64,000 bases of DNA from Ignavibacteria bacterium. Its GTDB lineage: Bacteria; Bacteroidota; Ignavibacteria; Tepidaquicellales; Tepidaquicellaceae. Positions within the stretch are counted from its first letter, which is position 1, and each line of letters starts with the position of its first letter. The position numbers were made by a program, and so were the translations under genes. Below, piece after piece: positions 1-8,156 of the stretch. The notes below the pieces were generated by a model. The model saw only the letters and a program-made list of their open reading frames with translations, was not told where the DNA came from and made no database searches. The stretch lies in contig DATAJP010000002.1 in the NCBI GenBank assembly GCA_036262055.1, positions 702,177 to 766,176 of the forward strand, written 5' to 3'.

Positions 1-2
1 TT

Positions 3-701
3 AATACTAATACCTCGGAATTCTGGACATGGGTTGGAACAACTGCAAGACAGCCAAATGGACTTTTTGTAGATAAGCCGCGCAATAGAATCCTCGCCTG
101 CACATGGGGAGCATCTGCGATTGTCTACAGTATTCCGTTGAATGATTCAGCAAACGTTCAGACAATTTTATCGACTTCATATGGAAACTTTGACGGCATT
201 TCACTTGACAGAAATGACCATGTTTATATTTCAACATGGAGCGCGCAGTCAGTAATTAGATATGACATAAATTTTGCTTTACCGGCTTTTGTAGTTACAT
301 CCGGTTTATCGAATCCTGCGGATATTTACGTGAACAGATGGACAGACACGCTTGCGATACCAAACGCAGGAAATAATACTTTAGGATTGGTTCAGTTAAC
401 AATTCCGACGAGTATTTCTGACCCTGTTACGAAGGTTGAAAGCTTTGAGCTTAAACAAAATTATCCGAATCCATTTAATCCAATTTCGAATATCGAATTT
501 TCAATTTCTAATTTTGGATTTACTCAATTAAAAATCTATAATGATTTAGGGAAAGAGGTTGCTGTATTGGTTAATGAAGAGTTACCGGTTGGAAATTATA
601 AAGTTCAATGGAGTGCAGAAAATCTTCCAAGTGGGATTTATTATTATACTCTTTCAACTAAAGATTTTTCGGAAACAAAGAAGATGATTTTAGTTAAGTA
701 A
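3..701 (+). CDS. Secreted NHL/SMP-30-like beta-propeller protein with T9SS sorting domain (5' partial)
   Basis: The reading frame is open from base 3, so the start lies left of the window; the first in-frame ATG at 138 is internal. The visible part reads like beta-propeller repeats of the NHL/SMP-30 kind, with phrases such as NGLFVDKPRNRIL and DGISLDRNDHVYIS recurring at blade-like spacing. From about base 440 comes a linker and then the type IX secretion C-terminal sorting domain: KQNYPNPFNP, a hydrophobic beta stretch, the GNYKVQWSAENLPSGIYYY block and a terminal KKMILVK. The protein is therefore expected to cross the outer membrane through T9SS and stay on the surface or be released. What the propeller binds cannot be told. 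The call of T9SS cargo is firm; the fold call is moderate. Confidence 0.85.
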   Translation, partial: NTNTSEFWTWVGTTARQPNGLFVDKPRNRILACTWGASAIVYSIPLNDSANVQTILSTSYGNFDGISLDRNDHVYISTWSAQSVIRYDINFALPAFVVTSGLSNPADIYVNRWTDTLAIPNAGNNTLGLVQLTIPTSISDPVTKVESFELKQNYPNPFNPISNIEFSISNFGFTQLKIYNDLGKEVAVLVNEELPVGNYKVQWSAENLPSGIYYYTLSTKDFSETKKMILVK

Positions 702-708
702 ATTCATC

Positions 709-773
709 TGTCACCCTGGACTTGATTCAGGGTCAACAAAACGTTTATGGATTCCTGCTTTCGCAGGAATGAC
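709..773. repeat. 65 bp composite double-hairpin repeat, copy 1
   Basis: Two small palindromes joined by a short spacer: one built on CACCCTG...CAGGGT (711-734) and one on ATTCCTGCTTTCGCAGGAAT (751-770). A second copy with about four mismatches lies inverted at 50076-50140. It sits between a T9SS protein gene and the OsmC gene, and its right end overlaps the first possible OsmC start codon. There is no T-tract, so it is not a standard terminator. Confidence 0.9.
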
Positions 774-780
774 AAAAAAT

Positions 781-1194
781 ATGGTTAACATAGATATTTT
801 TTATGAAGGCGGGTTTCATTGCGTTGCAACCCACGGTCCGAGTGGAGACAAAATTGCAACAGATGCACCTGTAGATAATAAAGGTCGCGGAGAAGCATTT
901 TCTCCGACAGATTTGCTTGCAACTTCGCTTGGTGTCTGCTCTATTACAACAATGGACATAAAAAATCCTGATCCCGAAAATATAAATTTATCCGGTTCGC
1001 AGGTCAGAGTTGAAAAACACATGACAACTACTCAACCCCGAAAGCTTGCAGTCATAAAAGTTTTTTATGAACTTTCAGAAAACATTCCTGAAGACAAACG
1101 CGCAATTCTTGAAAATATTGCACGTAATTGTCCTGTGGCTCTCAGCATAAGCAGTGATGTGAAGCAAGAACACTACTTTAATTATAGTCTTTAG
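781..1194 (+). CDS. OsmC family peroxiredoxin-like protein
   Basis: OsmC/Ohr-like proteins reduce organic or lipid hydroperoxides through a cysteine pair in the cytoplasm. Both family cysteines are present: one in SLGVCSITTM (about residue 53) and one in RNCPVALSI (about residue 117). The length of 137 residues is normal for the YhfA-like branch, and the FSPTDLLATSLG block before the first cysteine is typical. I chose the ATG at 781. The in-frame ATG at 769 lies inside a dispersed palindromic repeat and adds only MTKN, but it cannot be excluded. The gene stands alone between a secreted-protein gene and an outer-membrane barrel. No regulator is nearby. Confidence 0.88.
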   Translation: MVNIDIFYEGGFHCVATHGPSGDKIATDAPVDNKGRGEAFSPTDLLATSLGVCSITTMDIKNPDPENINLSGSQVRVEKHMTTTQPRKLAVIKVFYELSENIPEDKRAILENIARNCPVALSISSDVKQEHYFNYSL

Positions 1195-1260
1195 TCTAAA
1201 TTTACTTTTTTAACATATCTATTTTATCTATTTTTATCTGAACGGGGAAAACAAAAAACA

Positions 1261-1267
1261 AAGGAGG
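1261..1267 (+). promoter_or_regulatory. Strong Shine-Dalgarno site for the GTG-started barrel gene
   Basis: AAGGAGG lies six bases before the GTG at 1274. Most genes in this window lack such a site, so it both decides the GTG start and suggests high translation of the barrel protein. Confidence 0.7.
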
Positions 1268-1273
1268 AACAAG

Positions 1274-1978
1274 GTGAAAAAATTAATTTTTACTTTTTTG
1301 TTAGTAATGATTTTTGGCAGCGCTGCTCAGGCGCAAATTTTTAAACCATCTGTAAACGTTATAGTAAGAGGAAACTATTCTTTATGGCTTTCCGACTCAA
1401 CATGGAAAAATGAGTATAAAGAATTTCCGGGAATCCAGTTAGAAGCAGTTGTCAATCTGACATCAATGTGGGGAATTTCAGGAACTTTTGCTGCGGATTT
1501 TATTTCTGCGAAAGACCGAACTTTAACAATTCCGGGTGCAACCTTTACACAGGAAAGCTCCTCGCAAATTGCTGGATATTTAGGACCAAGATATTATATA
1601 AATCTTCCTGCGAACAAAATGGTTAAAATTTACATAGATGCGGCAGCAGGTTTATATTCATTTAAACCCGGCACTTTTAAAATGACCGAAACTACAAATC
1701 CGCCAAGAGTTACAACAATAACTTTTAATTCGGTTTCACAGTTCGGATTTAATGCCGGCGCAGGAGTGAATGTTGGTTTAGGACCTTCAATGTTTGCAAA
1801 CTTTATGATAAAGTATCATAATGTATTGAAGAAAACAGATGTAGTTTTCAGAGAGAAAATAACTGTTGAACAGCAAGGTACAACAACAACTACTACTACA
1901 AATTCAACTCCCGAAGATATTCCGGCAAGAAGTTATTTACAGTTCGGTATAGGTCTTGGATTTACTTTCGGCATGTAA
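1274..1978 (+). CDS. Outer-membrane beta-barrel protein, paralogue 1
   Basis: A 234-residue exported protein starting with a GTG. It has a signal peptide of about 20 residues ending SAAQAQ, then alternating hydrophobic/polar beta strands rich in aromatic and glycine residues. Phrases such as GYLGPRYYINL, FGFNAGAGVNVGLG and a final SYLQFGIGLGFTFGM fit an eight-stranded-type outer-membrane barrel with a C-terminal aromatic strand. A Thr-rich loop (TTTTTTTNSTPED) near residue 205 is probably surface exposed. The next gene at 2099 encodes a full-length homologue of exactly equal length, so the pair arose by tandem duplication. A strong terminator follows at 2006, so each copy is transcribed separately. 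The ligand or function is unknown. Confidence 0.8.
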   Translation: MKKLIFTFLLVMIFGSAAQAQIFKPSVNVIVRGNYSLWLSDSTWKNEYKEFPGIQLEAVVNLTSMWGISGTFAADFISAKDRTLTIPGATFTQESSSQIAGYLGPRYYINLPANKMVKIYIDAAAGLYSFKPGTFKMTETTNPPRVTTITFNSVSQFGFNAGAGVNVGLGPSMFANFMIKYHNVLKKTDVVFREKITVEQQGTTTTTTTNSTPEDIPARSYLQFGIGLGFTFGM

Positions 1979-2005
1979 ATTCTATTTGAAAGAAAGTATT
2001 GTATA

Positions 2006-2033
2006 AAAAAGCGGCTTCGAGCCGCTTTTTTTA
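2006..2033 (+). terminator. Rho-independent terminator after barrel paralogue 1
   Basis: The perfect stem AAGCGGC TTCG GCCGCTT has a UUCG tetraloop and is followed by a run of T. It lies 30 bases after the stop at 1978. Confidence 0.92.
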
Positions 2034-2098
2034 TTTATATAAGATTATAATTTAATTAATTTTTAACTCGGAATGAAATTCTTTAAACATACAGAAAA

Positions 2099-2803
2099 AT
2101 GAAAAAGACATTTTACATTTTTTTATTTTTTATTTTTTTCACAGAAGCAATAAACGCACAAACGTTTAAACCTTCTGTTAACGTTATAGCAAGAGGAAAT
2201 TATTCTTTCTGGCTTTCGGACTCGGGCTGGAAAAATGCTTTTAAGAGCTTTCCCGGTTTTCAGGTTGAAGCGGTAGTGAATCTAAATTCTAACTGGGGAA
2301 TTGCAGGGACTTTTGCCAGTGATTTTATTCCTTTTGAAGACGGATACGTTGTAATTCCCGGTTCTACTGTCACTCGAACAAGCACAAATCAATTCAGCGG
2401 ATATATCGGTCCGAGATATTATATAAATATTCCGGGAAATAAAATGCTAAGAATTTATATTGATGCTGCTGCGGGTTTATATTCATTTACGCCCGGGACA
2501 TTTAAAATAACCGATTCTTCAAATCCTCCTAAAGTTACTGAAATCAGCTTCAGTTCACTTTCGCAGTTTGGATTAAATGCCGGTGCGGGGTTAAACATCA
2601 ATTTAGGAACTGCATTGTTTGGAAATATTATGGTAAGGTATCACAACATTTTAAAGAAAACGGGTGCTGTATTCAATCAGACAACTAAGATTACACAAGG
2701 CAGCTCGACAACAAGTGAATCTGTAAATCTTCCTGCAGAAACTGTTCATGGAAGAAGCTATTTTCAGATTGGGGTTGGCATTGGATATTCATTTGGATTG
2801 TAA
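2099..2803 (+). CDS. Outer-membrane beta-barrel protein, paralogue 2
   Basis: A 234-residue homologue of the preceding gene, sharing FKPSVNVI-RGNYS-WLSDS, the GPRYYIN strand and AGLYSF-PGTFK across its whole length. The signal peptide ends INAQ. The final strand IGVGIGYSFGL fits an outer-membrane barrel. The variable loop near residue 205 differs from paralogue 1 (SSTTSESVNLPAETVHG against the Thr run), as expected for diverging surface loops. Unlike paralogue 1 it starts with ATG and has no clear Shine-Dalgarno site, so the two may be expressed at different levels. A terminator follows at 2829. The function is not recognised. Confidence 0.8.
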   Translation: MKKTFYIFLFFIFFTEAINAQTFKPSVNVIARGNYSFWLSDSGWKNAFKSFPGFQVEAVVNLNSNWGIAGTFASDFIPFEDGYVVIPGSTVTRTSTNQFSGYIGPRYYINIPGNKMLRIYIDAAAGLYSFTPGTFKITDSSNPPKVTEISFSSLSQFGLNAGAGLNINLGTALFGNIMVRYHNILKKTGAVFNQTTKITQGSSTTSESVNLPAETVHGRSYFQIGVGIGYSFGL

Positions 2804-2828
2804 ATTGTTTTAAAAAAATATTATGTAT

Positions 2829-2860
2829 AAAAAAAGCGGTATGAAACCGCTTTTTGTTTT
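2829..2860 (+). terminator. Rho-independent terminator after barrel paralogue 2
   Basis: The stem AAAAAGCGGT ATGA ACCGCTTTTT is flanked by A and T runs between the convergent barrel and ppdK genes. Its symmetry means it may work in both directions. Confidence 0.88.
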
Positions 2861-2887
2861 TATAATAAATTTTATTCAACACACCCC

Positions 2888-2930
2888 GTCTCCGATTTCA
2901 TCGGAGACACCCCTCTCAAGAGGGGAATTT
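2888..2930. repeat. Two adjacent short palindromes
   Basis: GTCTCCGATTTCATCGGAGAC (2888-2908) is followed directly by ACCCCTCTCAAGAGGGGAA. They lie between a terminator and the end of ppdK. The double-hairpin layout resembles the other intergenic repeats of the window but the sequence differs. Confidence 0.7.
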
Positions 2931-2934
2931 CAAT

Positions 2935-5703
2935 TTACTTCTTTTTAGCTTTTGTTTTTTTGATTTTTGTTTCTTTTGTATTTAAGCCGTTTGCCTTTAG
3001 TTGTGCTCTTGCTGCAGCAAGACGCGCAATAGGGACTCTGAACGGCGAACAGCTTACGTAATCCAGTCCGTTGGTTTCACAAAATGAAATTGTTTCAGGG
3101 TCACCACCGTGTTCCCCGCAAATTCCAATTTTTAAATTTTTATTTACATCACGCCCTTCACGAACTGCGAATCTTATAAGCATTCCTACACCATCAACGT
3201 CAACGGTAACAAATGGGTCTTTTTCAAGCACATCTACTTCAAGGTATTTAGGGAGAAAGTGGCTTGAGTCATCACGTGAAATGCCATAAGTCATCTGAGT
3301 TAAGTCATTCGTTCCGAAAGAAAAGAATTGCGCTCTTCCGGCAATCTGACGCGCAGTCAATGCAGCGCGCGGAATTTCAATCATCGTTCCGACCATGTAA
3401 TCAATCTTGACTTTTTTCGCTTTCATAACTTCAGCGGCAACTCTGCGGATTATGTCTTCCTGAAGCTTAAATTCGTTGATATGACTCACAAGCGGAATCA
3501 TAACTTCGGGTTTCACTTTTATTCCTTTTTTGATAACCAAAGCGGCTGCTTCGAATATTGCTCTTGCCTGCATTTCGGTGATTTCAGGAAATGAAACACC
3601 AAGACGGCATCCGCGATGCCCAAGCATCGGATTGAACTCGTGCAACGAGTCGACCTTGTATTTTATTTCATCGAAGTTAGTACCTATTTGATTTGCGAGC
3701 TTACGCATTTCAATTTCTGTCTTTGGCAGAAACTCATGCAAAGGAGGGTCGAGAGTTCTTATTGTTACAGGACGGTCTTTCATTACCAAAAATATTTTTT
3801 CGAAGTCATCACGCTGGTAAGGAAGAATTTTCTCAAGCGCTTTTCTGCGACCTTCTTCGCTGTAGGCAAGAATCATTTCACGGACAGCATCGATTCTATC
3901 ACCGCCGAAGAACATATGCTCGGTTCTGCAAAGCCCTATGCCTTCCGCTCCGAATGCAATTGCATTTTCGGACTGGTCGGGCTGATCAGCGTTTGTTCTG
4001 ATTTTCAAACGCCTGTTTGCATCGACCCACTTCATGAAAGTGGAATAATAATTATATGTTACCGAATCTTTAGGTTTCATTGTTTTATCGACAAGCACCT
4101 GTAAAATTTCAGACGCTTTAGGATGAAGCTCGCCGATGATTACTTCGCCTGTAGAACCGTCTATTGATAAATAATCCTTTTCGTGAATCTTATGAGATTT
4201 ATTTTTAACGGTAATTGTTTTAAGAAGATAATCGATATCCAAATCACCGCATCCCGCAACACAGACTTTGCCCATCTGTCTTGCAACAAGCGCTGCATGC
4301 GAGGTCATGCCGCCGCGAGAAGTAAGAATTCCCTGAGCGGCATTCATTCCGCGAATGTCTTCAGGAGATGTTTCGATTCTTACGAGAATTACTTTCTCAC
4401 CGCGCGCAGCGGCGTTTACGGCATCAAAAGAATTGAAATAAACTCTTCCGCTTGCAGCTCCGGGACCTGCATTTAAACCTTTTGTAAGAAGCTTTCCCTT
4501 TTTAATCATATCATTTTTTTGTGCCTCATCGAAAATCGGTCTGAGCATCTGATTCAACTGTTCAGCTTCAACACGAATCACTGCTTCACGTTCGTTGATT
4601 AATTTTTCTTTCACCATATCAACTGCAATTTTCACCGCAGCATATCCTGTTCTTTTACCGACACGGCATTGAAGCATATATAAAACTTCTTCCTGTATCG
4701 TAAATTCAATGTCCATCATGTCACGGTAATGCTGTTCAAGAATTTCTCTTATTTCTTCAAGCTGGTCATATATTCTTTTATTTTCTTTTTTTAGTTTTGA
4801 GATTGGAAGAGGTGTTCTGATACCTGCTACAACGTCTTCACCCTGCGCATTCATAAGGAATTCACCGTAAAATTCATCTTCACCATTGGAAGGATTTCTC
4901 GTAAATGCAACGCCTGTGCCTGAGGTATCTCCCATATTTCCGAAAACCATTGATTGCACGTTGACAGCGGTGCCCCATTCTTCGGGAATGCTGTTAAGCT
5001 TTCTATAAACAATCGCGCGGTCATTCATCCAGGATTTGAAAACAGCTCCGACAGCGCCCCAAAGCTGTTTCATCGGGTCGGTCGGAAAATCTTTTCCTGT
5101 TTCGGTTTTGATAGCAGATTTAAATTCTTTGATAAGTTCTTTCAAGTCTTTTACAGTGAAATCTATATCCAGCTTTATACCGCGGGCTTCTTTTTTCTTG
5201 TGAATGATTTCTTCAAACGGGTCAACCTGGTTTTTATCTTTCGGTTTCAAGTCCATCACAACGTCGCCATACATCTGCACGAATCTTCTGTATGAATCAT
5301 AAACAAATCTTTCGTTGCCGGTCTTTTTGATGAGAGTTTCGGCTGTTTTATCATTCAAGCCGAGATTCAAAACCGTGTCCATCATTCCAGGCATTGAAGC
5401 ACGGGAGCCCGAACGCACGCTGACAAGCAAAGGATTTTTGCTGTCTCCGAATTTTGCTCCCATTTGTTTTTCAACTTTTGCAAGCGCGTCTTTAATCTGA
5501 GTTTCTAAAACTTTCGGATAAGTTTTTTTATTCTTATAATAGTATGTGCAAACCTCAGTAGTGATTGTAAATCCTGCGGGGACAGGCAAGTTGATATTAA
5601 TCATCTCGGCAAGGTTTGCGCCTTTTCCGCCAAGAAGGTCTTTCATCTCCGCATTGCCGTCGGCTTTTCCTCCGCCAAAGTAATAGACGTATTTATGAGA
5701 CAT
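2935..5703 (-). CDS. ppdK: Pyruvate, phosphate dikinase
   Basis: It interconverts pyruvate, ATP and phosphate with phosphoenolpyruvate, AMP and pyrophosphate, linking glycolysis and gluconeogenesis in the cytoplasm. The 922 residues show all three parts in order: an N-terminal nucleotide-binding domain ([26 protein letters not shown]), the swivelling phosphohistidine domain with [15 protein letters not shown] (His near 468), and the C-terminal PEP/pyruvate barrel with [16 protein letters not shown] and the [10 protein letters not shown] cysteine motif near 857. The usual family length is about 880-900, and the excess is a lysine-rich tail. It is transcribed alone, facing the barrel genes. Upstream lies a degenerate palindromic repeat. 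The identification is secure. Confidence 0.97.
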   Translation of the reverse strand: MSHKYVYYFGGGKADGNAEMKDLLGGKGANLAEMININLPVPAGFTITTEVCTYYYKNKKTYPKVLETQIKDALAKVEKQMGAKFGDSKNPLLVSVRSGSRASMPGMMDTVLNLGLNDKTAETLIKKTGNERFVYDSYRRFVQMYGDVVMDLKPKDKNQVDPFEEIIHKKKEARGIKLDIDFTVKDLKELIKEFKSAIKTETGKDFPTDPMKQLWGAVGAVFKSWMNDRAIVYRKLNSIPEEWGTAVNVQSMVFGNMGDTSGTGVAFTRNPSNGEDEFYGEFLMNAQGEDVVAGIRTPLPISKLKKENKRIYDQLEEIREILEQHYRDMMDIEFTIQEEVLYMLQCRVGKRTGYAAVKIAVDMVKEKLINEREAVIRVEAEQLNQMLRPIFDEAQKNDMIKKGKLLTKGLNAGPGAASGRVYFNSFDAVNAAARGEKVILVRIETSPEDIRGMNAAQGILTSRGGMTSHAALVARQMGKVCVAGCGDLDIDYLLKTITVKNKSHKIHEKDYLSIDGSTGEVIIGELHPKASEILQVLVDKTMKPKDSVTYNYYSTFMKWVDANRRLKIRTNADQPDQSENAIAFGAEGIGLCRTEHMFFGGDRIDAVREMILAYSEEGRRKALEKILPYQRDDFEKIFLVMKDRPVTIRTLDPPLHEFLPKTEIEMRKLANQIGTNFDEIKYKVDSLHEFNPMLGHRGCRLGVSFPEITEMQARAIFEAAALVIKKGIKVKPEVMIPLVSHINEFKLQEDIIRRVAAEVMKAKKVKIDYMVGTMIEIPRAALTARQIAGRAQFFSFGTNDLTQMTYGISRDDSSHFLPKYLEVDVLEKDPFVTVDVDGVGMLIRFAVREGRDVNKNLKIGICGEHGGDPETISFCETNGLDYVSCSPFRVPIARLAAARAQLKANGLNTKETKIKKTKAKKK

Positions 5704-5730
5704 AAAATTTTATGATTAGATTTTGAAAAC

Positions 5731-5775
5731 TACCGGGATGACCCAAAGGGTTCCCCCCGCTTTTGCGGGAATAAA
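5731..5775. repeat. Degenerate GCGGGAAT-family palindrome
   Basis: A decayed copy of the dispersed palindrome (CCCCGCTTTTGCGGGAAT) preceded by a second small hairpin, CCGGGATGACCCAAAGGG-like. It occupies the gap between ppdK and the M61 peptidase gene. Confidence 0.6.
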
Positions 5776-5782
5776 TTCACAT

Positions 5783-7600
5783 TTATCCTTTAATCCACTT
5801 ATTAAAAACCTTAAGCTGATTTTCGGTCGGGTATTTTGTTAAACTTAGTTTGTAAACAGGAATTGCAGTTAACAAAGTAACTTTGATTTCTTTTTCGAGT
5901 CCGTCTCTGTCGATTCTTACAATAAGTTCATCACCTGTTTCGTTTGCGTTAAGGACTGCATCATAGTTTGCCTTTGTTACGGTCTCGCCGTTAATGGAAA
6001 TTATTCTGTCTTTAAAATTTAATCCTGCTTCAAATCCTGTTCCGCCTTCATAAACTTTTGTAATTTGGATTACAGAATCCAAAACAACAGTATATTCAAC
6101 ATCAAGACTGATTTTATCTTCAGCATTTTTATTTGTCATGTCAATACCGGCATAGCCAAGATATTCTTCCAAAGGCAGGTCCTTTGTTCCGGCAATGTAG
6201 TTTTTCCAGAACGATTTGAGATTCTTTCCGCTTACCTGTTCGCACAGCTCTTTTATTCTTGCGTCGTCATAACCGCGTTCAGGATTGTTCTTATAATCCT
6301 GCCACAATAATTTTAAAACATTATCGAGAGATTTTCTTGCGTTAGTTGCGCGAATTATTTCTATGTCAAGCATCATTGCAACAAGCGCACCTTTCGTGTA
6401 ATATGAAATTTGGGAGTTGCGGTTGTTTTCATCCTGGCGGTAATATTTTATCCAGTTATCGAAGCTTGATTCTTCAAGCGACTGCTTAAAGCGTCCCGAA
6501 AATCTCATTATATCATTTACATCACGTTCGATGTATTCTATATATTCTTCGTCATTAAGTATGTCAGCTCTTCTTAAAAAGACATTGTCATAGAAACTTG
6601 TCCAGCCTTCTGTTACATAATGCATTTTTGTGTAGTTCTCATTGTCGTAATCAAACGGACCAAGAGCAACAGGTCTGATTCGTTTTACATTCCATAAATG
6701 GAAAAACTCATGTGAGATTAGCCCTAAAAATCTTTTGTATCTTTCGGGATTATCAAAAAGATTTCTGTCACCAATTGCTGCAAAGGAATTTTTATGTTCA
6801 AGCCCGCCGCCGCCATTTTTTACAAGAAGAATTATGAATGTAAAATCTTCATAGGGTAAATCATCAAATAAATCTTTTTCAACTTCTACAATTTTTTTGA
6901 AATCCTTCTTTAATGTATCTGCATTATAATTTCCTTTTCCTGCCATGCAGATATAATGTTTTTTGCCGGCAACGGTGAACTCAATTATCTCCTGATTGCC
7001 GATTTCAATCGGACAGTCAATAAAGTTATCATAGTTTTCAGCTTCATATTTATTTTTAGCAATCTTTCTTAATCCGGTTGAAATTTCTTTCCAGGTTTTA
7101 TATGGATTAATTTTAAGTATGCATTTGCTGTCAAGCCGTCCGCGAACAAACATAAATACACCGGAAGAAGAAATAAATGCATGGTCGATATTCACCTGGC
7201 TTGTACGGACAGTCAGTTCATTGCAGTAAACGCTATAAGTCAGTTTGACTTCACTTGCGCCTGCGCAGTTGACCTGCCAGGTATTTTTATTTATTTTAAA
7301 TACTTCAAGCTCCTTGCCGTTTTCATTAAATGCTTTTACACGCTCTATGTGTCTGCCGAACTCACGTATTAAATAAGAACCGGGGGTCCATACGGGCATT
7401 GAAAATAGCAGAGATTCTTCCGAATCAGTTGAAACAAGAATTTCTACATCGCAATAATTATTCTGGGGTTTGGAAAAAGACAGAGTATATTGAATCTGGT
7501 TTTTTTTCAAGTCTTTAAATTCTTTGAAAGGTTTTGATTTAACGGATTGAACTAATAGGAATAAAAATAAAAATGGAAACAATAACCTTAATATCATCAT
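5783..7600 (-). CDS. M61 family glycyl-aminopeptidase-like metallopeptidase with PDZ domain
   Basis: A secreted or periplasmic zinc peptidase of the M61 family. It has a very hydrophobic signal peptide (residues 1-22, FLFLFLLVQSVKS), an N-terminal beta domain, and the zinc site HEFFH at residues 297-301 followed by LWNVKRIRP. A conserved EGWTSFYDN supplies the third ligand about 25 residues later. A PDZ domain (about 500-580) carries KVYEGGTGFEAGLNFKDRIISINGE. The length of 605 fits the family, in which members remove N-terminal glycine or similar residues. Two ATG codons occur at the start and either would serve. The next minus gene upstream is the PTS IIA-like protein, only 12 bases away, so the two may be cotranscribed. 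The family call is firm; the substrate is unknown. Confidence 0.9.
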   Translation of the reverse strand: MMILRLLFPFLFLFLLVQSVKSKPFKEFKDLKKNQIQYTLSFSKPQNNYCDVEILVSTDSEESLLFSMPVWTPGSYLIREFGRHIERVKAFNENGKELEVFKINKNTWQVNCAGASEVKLTYSVYCNELTVRTSQVNIDHAFISSSGVFMFVRGRLDSKCILKINPYKTWKEISTGLRKIAKNKYEAENYDNFIDCPIEIGNQEIIEFTVAGKKHYICMAGKGNYNADTLKKDFKKIVEVEKDLFDDLPYEDFTFIILLVKNGGGGLEHKNSFAAIGDRNLFDNPERYKRFLGLISHEFFHLWNVKRIRPVALGPFDYDNENYTKMHYVTEGWTSFYDNVFLRRADILNDEEYIEYIERDVNDIMRFSGRFKQSLEESSFDNWIKYYRQDENNRNSQISYYTKGALVAMMLDIEIIRATNARKSLDNVLKLLWQDYKNNPERGYDDARIKELCEQVSGKNLKSFWKNYIAGTKDLPLEEYLGYAGIDMTNKNAEDKISLDVEYTVVLDSVIQITKVYEGGTGFEAGLNFKDRIISINGETVTKANYDAVLNANETGDELIVRIDRDGLEKEIKVTLLTAIPVYKLSLTKYPTENQLKVFNKWIKG

Positions 7601-7612
7601 CCGGTATAAGCT

Positions 7613-8083
7613 TTAAACATCGGTAATATGCTGTTCTTCTTCCTGAAAAAGCTTTAAGACATCCGCAGAATTCTTAGCGAGCAAAAGTTTTCCTCTAAAC
7701 TCATCTTTATTCATAATTCTGGAAATTCGGCTAAGCAGTTTTATATGAACATTAAGCAAGCTGTCTTTGCCAACAAGCAGGAAAATAAATCTTACAGGTT
7801 CGGAATCAATGGAATCAAAATCAATCGGTTTTTTTGTAATGCCGAACGCCGCAACGACGTCAGAAATCTCATCTGTTTTTCCGTGGGGGATTGCAAACCC
7901 CTTGCCGACTCCCGTCGATACGAGCTTTTCACGATCGAATACGCATTCACGAACTCTCTCAAGATTCAATACTCTTCCCGAGTTGTTTGCAAGGTCAACC
8001 ATTTTATTTATTGCTTCGGTTTTATCCGCTGCATCAAGGTTAACCATAATTGTCTGCTCAGTTAAGATGTCACTTATTTTCAT
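7613..8083 (-). CDS. PTS EIIA (fructose/PtsN-type) domain protein
   Basis: A 156-residue single-domain protein of the PTS EIIA-fructose/PtsN fold, which accepts phosphate from HPr on a histidine. The motif GKGFAIPHGKTDEISD places that histidine at residue 67. The following FGITKKPIDFDSIDSEPVRFIFLLVG and the conserved HIKLLSRISRIM helix are typical. No EIIB, EIIC, HPr or EI gene is nearby, so it is more likely a regulatory EIIA of the nitrogen-PTS type than part of a sugar permease. It sits between the M61 peptidase and a solo palindromic repeat. Confidence 0.88.
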   Translation of the reverse strand: MKISDILTEQTIMVNLDAADKTEAINKMVDLANNSGRVLNLERVRECVFDREKLVSTGVGKGFAIPHGKTDEISDVVAAFGITKKPIDFDSIDSEPVRFIFLLVGKDSLLNVHIKLLSRISRIMNKDEFRGKLLLAKNSADVLKLFQEEEQHITDV

Positions 8084-8123
8084 TTTGGTATAAAATTTCT
8101 ATAAAATTAATATTTTTATTAAC

Positions 8124-8153
8124 GAAGTCATTCCCGCGAAGGCGGGAATCCCC
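8124..8153. repeat. GCGGGAAT-family palindrome, solo copy
   Basis: The core TTCCCGCGAAGGCGGGAA, preceded by GAAGTCA and followed by TCCC, matches the inverted repeats that frame the two GIY-YIG genes. No nuclease gene is attached here. It lies between the PTS IIA gene and the stop of the nucleotidyltransferase gene. Confidence 0.88.
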
Positions 8154-8156
8154 GTA

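Noticed and set aside
709-773. Reading the palindromic repeats as intrinsic terminators
   Set aside because: Most lack a T run after the stem, occur on either strand relative to genes, and also occur before start codons and inside coding frames.
769-780. Earlier ATG for the OsmC gene giving MTKN
   Set aside because: It lies in the dispersed 65 bp repeat, and the family start fits the ATG at 781. It remains possible but is less likely.
3071-5500. Plus-strand open frames within the ppdK region, up to 162 codons
   Set aside because: They overlap a certain enzyme gene on the other strand, have no family features and follow its codon pattern.
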